Shown here piece after piece: positions 1-6,961 of a stretch of 64,000 nucleotides of DNA. Below the pieces are notes generated by a model. The model was not told the origin of the DNA, searched no databases, and worked only from the letters and a program-made list of their open reading frames with translations. The translations under genes were made by a program, and so were the position numbers. This DNA is from Hydrogenophaga sp. 2FB. Its GTDB lineage: Bacteria > Pseudomonadota > Gammaproteobacteria > Burkholderiales > Burkholderiaceae_C. How positions within the stretch are numbered: the first letter of the stretch is position 1; each line of letters starts with the position of its first letter. The DNA is taken from assembly GCF_005503365.1 (NCBI RefSeq), contig NZ_SCML01000022.1, positions 35,618-99,617 of the forward strand, written 5' to 3'.

Positions 1-15
1 TCAAGGAGATCTGAC

Positions 16-1805
16 ATGCGCAAGTACATGGGCCGCATCGCGGCCACACTGGCTCCCGCCCTGCTGGCGGCAGCCGCCTTCGCCGCGGATGACGCGCGCG
101 CTGTCGACCGCATCCTGGTCAATGGCGACATCCTCACCATGGATGCGGCAAGGCCCACGGGCAGGCGATCGCCATCCGAGGAAGCGACATCGTCGCGGTG
201 GGGAGCGACAAGTCCATTCGCAAGCTCCGTGGTCCGCGGACCGACGTCATTGACCTGCAGGGCAAGACGGTCATTCCCGGGATCATCGACGCGCACATCC
301 ACGCCATTCGAGGAGGCCAGGGGTTCTCCTTCGAAACGTACTGGTACGAGCAGACCACGCTGGTGGGCGCTCTTGAACAACTGAAGCAAGAGGCCATCAG
401 GCGCGGGGCGAACCAATGGGTTGCGGTCACGGGCGCCTGGTCGCCGGAACAGTTCGCCGAAAAGCGCCCACCGACACCGCAGGACCTCACCCGGGCCGTG
501 CCCAACAACCCGGCCTATGTCCAGTACCTGTACGACTACGCGGTCGTCAACGACAAGGGCATTGACGCGCTGGGGCTGAACGCGGGTGGCGCGTTGCCCG
601 CGGGGCTCACCGTGGAGCGCGATGCGCAAGGCAAGGCCACCGGGAAACTGCTCGGGGGCATCGGCTCCTTCAACGCGCTGTTCGCGCGCATTGGGGCGCG
701 CTCGCCAGCGCAGAGCCGCGACAGCCTGGCCGCCTTCTTCTCGGAGCTCAACCGCCATGGCGTCACGGGCATCATTGACCCGGCCGCGGGTGACCTTCCC
801 ATCTACAACGCGCTGTTCGACCTATGGAGGAACAAGGCACTGACGCTGCGCGTGGCCTACCGCGCCGCCGCGCTGCCCATCCAGAACGAGGCGGCATGGT
901 TCAACACGGCGTTGACCTTTCTGCCTCCGCTGTTGGGCGACGACATGATGCGTTTCCTCGGTGTCGGCGAGGCACTGGTGTTCGGCATGAACGATGGCGT
1001 GCGCATGGGCCCGGGTTTCAGTCCCTCTCAAGCCGCCAGGGATGAACTCGCGAAGGTCGCCTCGCTCGCCGCGGCGCGCCGGTATCCCCTGGAGGTTCAT
1101 GCGTACACCGACGATGCGGCCAAGGCCATCCTCGATGTGTTTGAAGAGGTCTCGAAAACCTATCCTCTGCAGGATCTGCGCTGGGCGATCACGCACATCA
1201 GCACCGGTTCCCATGAGACGTTCGAGCGCATGAAGAAGCTGGGCATTTCCTACACCGTTCAGATGGGGCCGTACTTCGAGGGTCCCGCCATCCGGGAAGC
1301 CAACGGAGATGCCATCGCCCAGGCCTCACCGCCGACCCGCCTTGCGCTGTCCAAGGGCATGGTGGTCGCCGGGGGCACGGATTCGACCCGCGTGGGTGTC
1401 TTCAACGTCTGGCGCGCCATCGAATACCACGTCACCGGTCGCTCGGCGGGTGGGGCCGTCCAGCGGCGCGCAGACTACCTTCTCACCCGCGAAGAAGCCC
1501 TCCGGCTCCATACCGCGAACGCGGCGTGGCTCAGCTTCGACGAGCAACGCAAAGGCACGCTGGCGCCGGGCAAGCTGGCCGACCTGGCGGTCCTCAACGC
1601 GCCGTACCTCAAAGTTCCAGCGGACCGGATTCACACACTTCGTTCGGTGCTGACGCTGGTGGGCGGCAAGGTCGTTCACATCGACCAGGACGGCCTGCGC
1701 CGCGGCGAAGCGGCCAGCGCGGCCCGACCCGGCGTCAGGACCCAGGCGCTTCAATCCTTGGTGGACATGCACCGTGCCGAGGAAGGAACAGGGAAAGGCC
1801 ACTGA
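16..1805 (+). pseudogene. Secreted amidohydrolase (Amidohydro_3, YtcJ-like), frameshifted
   Basis: Metal-dependent amidohydrolase of the YtcJ/Amidohydro_3 family, which hydrolyses amide or imide bonds; the substrate is unknown. A good ribosome site (AAGGAGA, bases 3-9) precedes the ATG at 16, and the first 24 residues form a signal peptide ending near AFA-AD, so it is probably periplasmic. The family start motif NGDILTMDA is in this frame, but the reading then continues only in the next frame, from about base 162 (GQAIAIRGSDIVAVG). One base appears missing near 158-163. The remainder is intact to 1805: the HxH metal motif DAHIHA, a later metal-ligand histidine in THIST and the catalytic-aspartate motif GGTDS. 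Either this is a recent pseudogene or a sequencing error. Family assignment is firm; substrate is not. Confidence 0.75.
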
Positions 1806-1856
1806 GGGGTCGCTTTTGCGGGGGGGGGTTCTTCATCACCCGCTCGGAGGTACTGC

Positions 1857-2504
1857 CTAGCGGCGTTGAACGCCAGGCCTGCTCGCCTGGAGATCTCGCG
1901 GTTGGACACCCAGCAGCGCATCCTTGAGAGCCCAGTCCACGGGCGCCTTGCCGATCCAGATCGCCAGCATGGCGTTGAAAAATTCCGGGTCCTTTGAAGG
2001 CTGGCCCAGAACCTTGCCCTTGGCGGAGATCACGGTCCCGGCCCCGGGAACCCAATCGATGGTGATCGAGTCACCGGACGCCAGGCTCTTCTGCTCCGCG
2101 AAAATCTCACCCATGCGTGGCAAAGCGGGCAGCACCTTGAGCAAGTCGTTTCGCGGTGTGTTGTCTTGAATGCTCCGAATGAACAGGCGCCCCAGTTCAC
2201 CCGACTCCACGTCGCGCAACATGGTGAGCACGACGCGTTTGGGGCCGCTCGCCGCATAGACCGCCTCGGGCGTGGCGACCTTCTTGTTCAAGTAGAGAGC
2301 GGCGAGATAGACCTTGAAAGGTCCCTTGTAGCGAACGCCTGAGCCGTTGAGCTCAAGGCCGGCGCCGGCGACCTCGGCGGACTCACTCACCTTCATGCCG
2401 GCGATCTCTATCGTGGCGGCGCCCGCAGCGCTCAGGCTCAGTGCGCCGCACAACATGATGGCGGCGACACACAGCCGCTTGATTCGAATGGATGCGAGGT
2501 GCAT
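1857..2504 (-). CDS. Exported chalcone-isomerase-like protein
   Basis: Periplasmic or secreted protein of the bacterial chalcone isomerase-like family (fatty-acid-binding fold, no proven enzyme activity). From the ATG at 2504 the product begins MHLASIRIKRL and has a signal peptide with a hydrophobic core and cleavage around AGAATIE. The mature part carries the family pattern: GxxLxLNGxGVRYKxxFKVYxAALYL near the start, a central MLRDVESGELGRLF block and a C-terminal IWIGKAPVDWALKDALLG block, about 215 residues, normal for the family. The frame stays open to 2708, but the upstream part has no domain and would precede the signal peptide, so the shorter start is preferred. It converges on the amidohydrolase with 51 bases between stops. 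In other bacteria this family sits near lipid or stress genes; no such link is seen here. Confidence 0.7.
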   Translation of the reverse strand: MHLASIRIKRLCVAAIMLCGALSLSAAGAATIEIAGMKVSESAEVAGAGLELNGSGVRYKGPFKVYLAALYLNKKVATPEAVYAASGPKRVVLTMLRDVESGELGRLFIRSIQDNTPRNDLLKVLPALPRMGEIFAEQKSLASGDSITIDWVPGAGTVISAKGKVLGQPSKDPEFFNAMLAIWIGKAPVDWALKDALLGVQPRDLQASRPGVQRR

Positions 2505-2841
2505 GTCAAATGCAGCGCGGGTCGGGGCATCCACGTCCCGGGTGGCGCCAACATGTGCATCGGCCTCAAGCCGAGCGAGACAACCAGTTGTGTGTTTTTT
2601 CATGCGATGAAGACCTTGAAAACTTGCAGCCAGCACCACGGTGGTGCCGCTGGATGTGTCGCTTGAGACGCGCTCATTGACCTTGAATTCAATGTAGGCA
2701 GGAACCATTCAGTCAACAATCGAATTAACACTTTCTTAGAAACAACATCGGCGTGCGTGTGCACAATTCGTGTTTTGTGCCAGCAAGCCTTGCGCTCGCA
2801 GCGCCCTCGAACCCCATGGTCTGTCCACGCTCCACCTTGTC

Positions 2842-3519
2842 ATGAATCACCTCTTCGCCAACATCGCCTGGCATGCCTTGGTCGGTCCGCATTCGAGGTA
2901 CGCGACCGGAACGGATGACGCCTGTCGGTACGCCAGAGGCTTCTCGCCCATCGTCGCTTTCCCGGACGTCGAAAGTCCCGACTTCGACGCCCTGGCGCCC
3001 TTGTGCGAGGCCGGGGAACAGCTCTACTGCCTTGGCTGGGCGGGTCTGGCGCCCGCCGACTGGCACATCGATGCGGAGGGCACCATCGTCAAGATGGCCT
3101 GGAAGGCTGCGATGCCTGCAATGGACGAGGCCCCCGAGATCGTGCAGCTCTGCGCGCAACACGCGTCACAAGCGCTCGAACTGGCAACCCTGACCCGTCC
3201 CGGCCCGTTTGGTCCGCGGACGATCGAACTCGGCGAGTACTTCGGCCGCTTCGAAGGACAGCGCCTGGTGGCCATGGCGGGCGAGCGCATGTTTGCCGGC
3301 GGGCTGCGCGAAATCAGCGGCGTGTGCACGCACACGGACTTTCAAGGCCGCGGACTGGCACGCCGGCTGGTGGCCACGCTGATCCGGCGGCAGATGGGGC
3401 GCAACGAGACTCCTTTCCTGCACGTCATGCGCGACAACGGCCCAGCGCACCGGCTCTACGAGGACATGGGGTTCCGCGACGTCCAGGAGTCCATCGTTCG
3501 CGTCATCTCGCTTCGGTGA
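2842..3519 (+). CDS. GNAT-family N-acetyltransferase
   Basis: Acetyl-CoA-dependent N-acetyltransferase with the GNAT fold in its C-terminal half (about residues 120-225). Visible motifs are GLREISGVCTHTDFQG followed by RGLARRLVATLI, the acetyl-CoA pyrophosphate loop (Q/RxxGxG/A), then HVMRDNGPAHRLYEDMGF, the usual final motif with its Tyr. It resembles the FR47/RimI-like acetyltransferases. The N-terminal ~100 residues are less conserved and may bind the substrate, which cannot be named. The frame is open upstream to a GTG at 2770, but ATG 2842 (MNHLFANIAWHALVGPHSRYATG) gives the usual N-terminus. It is followed by 217 bases of degraded DNA before hipA. Confidence 0.75.
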   Translation: MNHLFANIAWHALVGPHSRYATGTDDACRYARGFSPIVAFPDVESPDFDALAPLCEAGEQLYCLGWAGLAPADWHIDAEGTIVKMAWKAAMPAMDEAPEIVQLCAQHASQALELATLTRPGPFGPRTIELGEYFGRFEGQRLVAMAGERMFAGGLREISGVCTHTDFQGRGLARRLVATLIRRQMGRNETPFLHVMRDNGPAHRLYEDMGFRDVQESIVRVISLR

Positions 3520-3582
3520 TCGTGCCCTGCACGGTGGCCGCGCAGCGTAGCGCGGGCTCGCTTGCCGCTCGCGGCGTACGGC

Positions 3583-3705
3583 ATCGGGCTCGGCGCTGCG
3601 CCACACCGCCAGGCGCTGTGCGCGCCGTTGGACACGCGCAGCCGCAGGACATGGCGTTGCTCGAGAACCGGCCTTTGCCGTCTTCGTCGAAATCCGAGTC
3701 GTGGC
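3583..3705 (-). pseudogene. Relic of comEC C-terminus with internal deletion
   Basis: Bases 3583-3705 closely match two separate pieces of the intact comEC gene in this same window. Positions about 3586-3606 match 7018-7038, and 3609-3700 match 7297-7387, with the intervening ~255 bases of comEC missing. By eye identity in the longer piece is around 90 percent, including the shared words GCGCTGTGCGCGCC and CATGGCGTTGCTCGAGA. The relic lies in the same orientation as comEC and has no usable reading frame. It sits directly between the GNAT gene and the stop of hipA, suggesting a duplication or recombination event at the edge of the toxin-antitoxin module. Confidence 0.7.
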
Positions 3706-3736
3706 CGCTACAGCGGCGGCGCCCTGTTCAGACCGT

Positions 3737-5035
3737 TCAGGCCGTCAGCGCCACCCCACCCCGCAGGCGCGCGGTCACCTCGTCGCGCACGTTCTGCGGC
3801 GCGTCCGCGAGCAAGGCCGGCCAGTCGGCCTGCGCGGCTTTCACCAAGGCCTTGCAGTGCCGCAGCACCACCGACTTGCGCAGCAGGCCGGCGCTTTCGA
3901 TGAGCGCCTCGAGCTGCGCCCAGGTGAAGGCGCGCAGCGTGTGGTCGATGGCGCGGTTCACGCCGTAGTCGATCGGCGGCAGGCCGGCGAAGAAGGCGCT
4001 CACGCAGACCGGGTCGTACAGCGGCGCGAGTTGCGGCTCAACGCCGTCGGGATACAGCAGCGCCCAGTTCTTCAGGTGCGCGTCGGTGTTGCCCAGCAGG
4101 ATGAAGGCCACGAAGCGACCAAGGAACTCGCGCGTGTCGCGCGCGGGCTGCGTGGAGTACAGGTTGAGCAGGCGCAGCATCTGTCCGTAGTCGCGTTCAA
4201 TGCCCTTGCCGTACTTGTGCTTGGGCGCATAGCCCAGCACCTGCGAGAACTCTTCCATGTGCACGCGCAAGCCGTGCCGGCGGTCGAAGCGCTCGACCGC
4301 CAGGATGTGCGGAAATGGAATGGGCTCGGGCAGTTGCGCCTGCTCGCGCGTGACGATGCTGGCGCGCGCGCAATCCAGCCCCAGCGCGGCGCACAGGCGG
4401 TAACCGGTGTATTCGTTTTCCACCAGCTCCGGGTGCCGGGCGCTGGGCAACTTGAGGATGTGGCTACCCACCACGCCATGCCGTTGGACCACGTAGCGCC
4501 GCCCTTCCTGCAGCGCGGAGAACTTGGTCACCATGCCGGGCAGCGACGCGGCGTCCTCCACCGGCAATTCGACGAAGCCCGGCTCCAGCACATCGAGTCC
4601 CAGCGCCGTGTGCCAGTGGCGCACCACCTGCGGAATGTCCTCGTCGGGCGGCACCGGCTCTACTTCGAGCGCGCCCATGAGGTCATGGCCGGCGGCGGCC
4701 AGCAGTTCGAACTCGTCTTCGGTGGTGCAGCCACGTTGTGCGGCCAGGCGCTCGCGGTTGTGGCCTTCGGGCAGCAGGTTCTGGAAGAACACCGGCCAGT
4801 GGCCGTCGTTGCGCACCAGGCGCTCGTCGCGCGTGGCGCGCAGGATCTGCTGCGTGGCCGCGTCGTCCACACCGCGCAGGCTCATGGACAGTGTGGGCCG
4901 GCGCGGGTTCTGGATGTAGGCCTCATCGAACGATAGGCGCAGGATGTCGCCGTATTGCGAGAGATAGCCGATGGCCTGCTTTTCCCCCGCGGGTGTGTGC
5001 AGGAACAGGCGCAGGTAGCGGATGAAGGTGCTCAT
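3737..5035 (-). CDS. hipA: HipA-family serine/threonine kinase toxin
   Basis: Toxin of a type II HipBA toxin-antitoxin pair; HipA kinases phosphorylate tRNA synthetases and stop translation. From the ATG at 5035 it has 432 residues. It shows the HipA N-terminal domain with the hallmark FFQNLLPEG (residues 83-91), an ATP-binding lysine in HILKLPS (K195), and the catalytic loop GNTDAHLKN with Asp318, followed by the metal-binding DPV at 341-343. The motif around the regulatory autophosphorylation serine of E. coli HipA (Ser150, SGxQxK) reads LPGMVTK here (residues 165-171), so that serine appears replaced by proline. It starts 13 bases after the hipB stop, the usual antitoxin-first order. An upstream in-frame start exists within hipB but lies before the conserved N-terminus. 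Confidence 0.85.
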   Translation of the reverse strand: MSTFIRYLRLFLHTPAGEKQAIGYLSQYGDILRLSFDEAYIQNPRRPTLSMSLRGVDDAATQQILRATRDERLVRNDGHWPVFFQNLLPEGHNRERLAAQRGCTTEDEFELLAAAGHDLMGALEVEPVPPDEDIPQVVRHWHTALGLDVLEPGFVELPVEDAASLPGMVTKFSALQEGRRYVVQRHGVVGSHILKLPSARHPELVENEYTGYRLCAALGLDCARASIVTREQAQLPEPIPFPHILAVERFDRRHGLRVHMEEFSQVLGYAPKHKYGKGIERDYGQMLRLLNLYSTQPARDTREFLGRFVAFILLGNTDAHLKNWALLYPDGVEPQLAPLYDPVCVSAFFAGLPPIDYGVNRAIDHTLRAFTWAQLEALIESAGLLRKSVVLRHCKALVKAAQADWPALLADAPQNVRDEVTARLRGGVALTA

Positions 5036-5048
5036 GGCCGTCGGCCGC

Positions 5049-5357
5049 TCAGGACGGCTTGTCCAGCAGGTCGACCAGGGATTTCGGCGCACCCGCGCCA
5101 GCGGGTTGGCCGAGCACACGCCCGCCGGAGCGAACGAAATCCGCCACCTCGGACTGCAGCGCGCGCGGCACGAGCATCAGCTCCATGCCCATGGCGCGCG
5201 CCAGTTCCTGCAGCGTGGACAGGCGCGGATCCATGCCAGCTTCGATGCGCGAGACGGTCATGCGGCTCACGCCCGCGCGCTGCGCCAGTTCGTCCTGGGT
5301 CAGCGAGGCCGCCTTGCGGGTGCTTTCGAGGTTTTGGACAATGCTCATTACATGCAT
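5049..5357 (-). CDS. hipB: HipB-like XRE-family antitoxin/repressor
   Basis: Small DNA-binding antitoxin, 102 residues. Residues about 8-62 form an XRE/Cro helix-turn-helix with the pattern TQDELAQRAGVSRMTVSRIEAG and a following helix LSTLQELARAMGMEL, typical of HipB. The C-terminal tail (RSGGRVLGQPAGAGAPKSLVDLLD) is flexible and rich in Gly/Ala/Pro, as in antitoxins that wrap around HipA. Two in-frame starts are possible, ATG 5357 and ATG 5348. It is upstream of and co-oriented with hipA, spaced 13 bases, so one transcript is expected. HipB normally dimerises on palindromes upstream of its own gene; inverted repeats are present in the AT-rich region upstream. Confidence 0.85.
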   Translation of the reverse strand: MHVMSIVQNLESTRKAASLTQDELAQRAGVSRMTVSRIEAGMDPRLSTLQELARAMGMELMLVPRALQSEVADFVRSGGRVLGQPAGAGAPKSLVDLLDKPS

Positions 5358-5372
5358 CTTTTATGTAAGTTT

Positions 5373-5453
5373 GATAAACAAATTTAGCATGAAAAGCACA
5401 ATACGTCCATGAAATGATCAATAAACATATCATTCACTGATAAATGCTAAATT
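5373..5453 (-). promoter_or_regulatory. hipBA control region with 10-bp inverted repeat
   Basis: The region just upstream of hipB is strikingly AT-rich compared with the rest of the window. It holds a perfect 10-base inverted repeat, AATTTAGCAT at 5381-5390 and its complement ATGCTAAATT at 5444-5453. A possible minus-strand promoter is TTGTGC (5401-5396), 17 bases, TTTATC (5378-5373), with the proximal arm in the spacer. This fits autorepression by HipB with two half-sites brought together, but the protein-DNA match is inference. Confidence 0.5.
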
Positions 5454-5602
5454 AAATTAGCAACTTCCTGTCGAAAGCGCAATTCCTTAACGACTCAAAA
5501 GCCTGAGCGGCATCTGGACACAATAAGCCGCTTCCGACGGCGATGGCGCACCCGGCTGGCGTGCGACACATCGACCCACAACATCCACAGAGAGGCTCCA
5601 CT

Positions 5603-6529
5603 TTGTCAGGCGCATACACCCACCTCACGATCGCCAACGACGCGCGAGCGCACGCTCGAAAAACAGGTCTTCGCAAGTCCACGCTCGCGGCGCTGGGCAC
5701 CCAGCTCAAATACGTCGAACTCGGTGCGGTCAGCCCCGACTACCCCTACCTCGCCACCGACCGTTCGCAAGGCCAGTGGGCCGATGCGATGCACCTCACC
5801 CGCACCGGTGAGCTCTTCCGCTGCGCCGTGCAGGCGATCCACCGGGCGCCGGGCCCGTCGCAGCCCAAGCTCACGGCCTGGCTCTTCGGGTGGGCCTCGC
5901 ATGTCGCCACGGACATGACGATCCACCCCGTGATCGAGCTCAAGGTGGGGCCGTATCTGGGCAACGAGAAGGCCCACCGCATCTGCGAAATGCACCAGGA
6001 CGCGCACCTCTTCCCGCGCATGAACGTGGGGTCCGCCGCGCTGGCCCGCCACCTGGAGACCGGGGTGGCCACCTGCAACGCACCGAACGACGCCGATGCG
6101 CTCGACCCGGTCATCGAACAGGTGTGGCTCGAAGCCCTGCTCAAGACCTACCCTGCGCACGCCGCCGCGGACGCACCCAGGCCCAGCGCCTGGCACCGAG
6201 GGTTTCGCCGCGTGCTCTCGCTGGTGGCCGGCTCCAACCACCTGTTCCCCTTCGCGCGCCATGTCGGCATTTCCATGGGTCTGAACTATCCCCGTTTCGA
6301 GGAGATCGATCCGCAGTACATCCGGGGCCTGAAGACGCCGGAAGGCCCGATGGACCTCGACCCGCTCTACGAACGGGCGCGGACGAACGTGCTGGAAATG
6401 TGGCGCGGCCTGGACGAGGCACTCGTCTCGGGGCGCTCCGATGCACTCGACGCCTTGGAGGACTGGAACTTGGACACCGGCCGCAGCCTGGCCACCCAAC
6501 AACGCGTTCTCTGGAGCAACCTGGCATGA
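5603..6529 (+). CDS. Zinc-dependent phospholipase C-like protein
   Basis: Member of the zinc-dependent phospholipase C/S1-P1 nuclease-like fold family. Near the N-terminus it has GAYTHLTIAND, then LGAVSPDYPYL, and GWASHVATDMTIHPVIEL, whose His, Asp and His are the expected zinc ligands; further His/Asp residues follow (ICEMHQDAHLF). No signal peptide is evident, so it may act in the cytoplasm. The proposed start is the TTG at 5603, because a purine-rich AGAGAGG (5590-5596) lies seven to eight bases upstream and the family normally begins at this point; an in-frame ATG at 5543 would add 20 residues without family resemblance. Its stop overlaps the start of the next gene (ATGA), so the two are translationally coupled. 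Activity and substrate are not proven. Confidence 0.65.
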   Translation: MSGAYTHLTIANDARAHARKTGLRKSTLAALGTQLKYVELGAVSPDYPYLATDRSQGQWADAMHLTRTGELFRCAVQAIHRAPGPSQPKLTAWLFGWASHVATDMTIHPVIELKVGPYLGNEKAHRICEMHQDAHLFPRMNVGSAALARHLETGVATCNAPNDADALDPVIEQVWLEALLKTYPAHAAADAPRPSAWHRGFRRVLSLVAGSNHLFPFARHVGISMGLNYPRFEEIDPQYIRGLKTPEGPMDLDPLYERARTNVLEMWRGLDEALVSGRSDALDALEDWNLDTGRSLATQQRVLWSNLA

Positions 6530-6948
6530 CATACCGCACCGCCCTCTTCGCCTGTTCGTTCGCCACCGTGGCCCTCATCGGCTCGGGTTGCGCAAGCCGC
6601 GTGCAGGAGCGCGACATGAACCACCTCGCATCCGCCTTGACAAAGGTGTCGGCCGCGGTCGACGCCAAGGTGCGCTACGAAGACTTTCCCGCAAACGCTT
6701 CACCGGAAGAACTCCTGAAAGCGGTGACCCAGGGCGATCCGCCTCTCATGCGCAACTTCGACGGCCGCGTCTTGCTGGTGCGGCGCGAAGGCGAAGACTC
6801 GGCCGTCCTGCTGTGCGAAGCAGGGCCGGGCCGAGCGCTGCTGGAAGACGCCGGCTGCACCGCCGCGATGGACGTGCATCGGTGGTCATTGCCCGCGCCT
6901 CAGCGCTGTGAGTTCACCTTGAACTTGAAGGCTGTTTGCGGGAACTGA
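6526..6948 (+). CDS. Putative lipoprotein, unknown function
   Basis: Unrecognised 140-residue protein. It starts in the ATGA overlap with the phospholipase-like gene. The N-terminus is a lipoprotein signal: a hydrophobic stretch ALFACSFATVALIG followed by the lipobox IGSGC, predicting acylation of the Cys at about residue 23. The mature part is mixed alpha/beta, with two cysteine pairs near LLCEAGPG/DAGCTAA and QRCEF/AVCGN that could form disulphides in the periplasm. Coupling to the upstream gene suggests a common role at the envelope, but no function can be assigned. Convergent comEC ends 13 bases downstream. Confidence 0.65.
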   Translation: MTYRTALFACSFATVALIGSGCASRVQERDMNHLASALTKVSAAVDAKVRYEDFPANASPEELLKAVTQGDPPLMRNFDGRVLLVRREGEDSAVLLCEAGPGRALLEDAGCTAAMDVHRWSLPAPQRCEFTLNLKAVCGN

Positions 6949-6961
6949 GCACGGGCTCGTC

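Noticed and set aside
3701..4936. A 411-codon plus-strand open frame opposite hipA
   Set aside because: It begins in the comEC relic and runs antisense through hipA without any recognisable domain.
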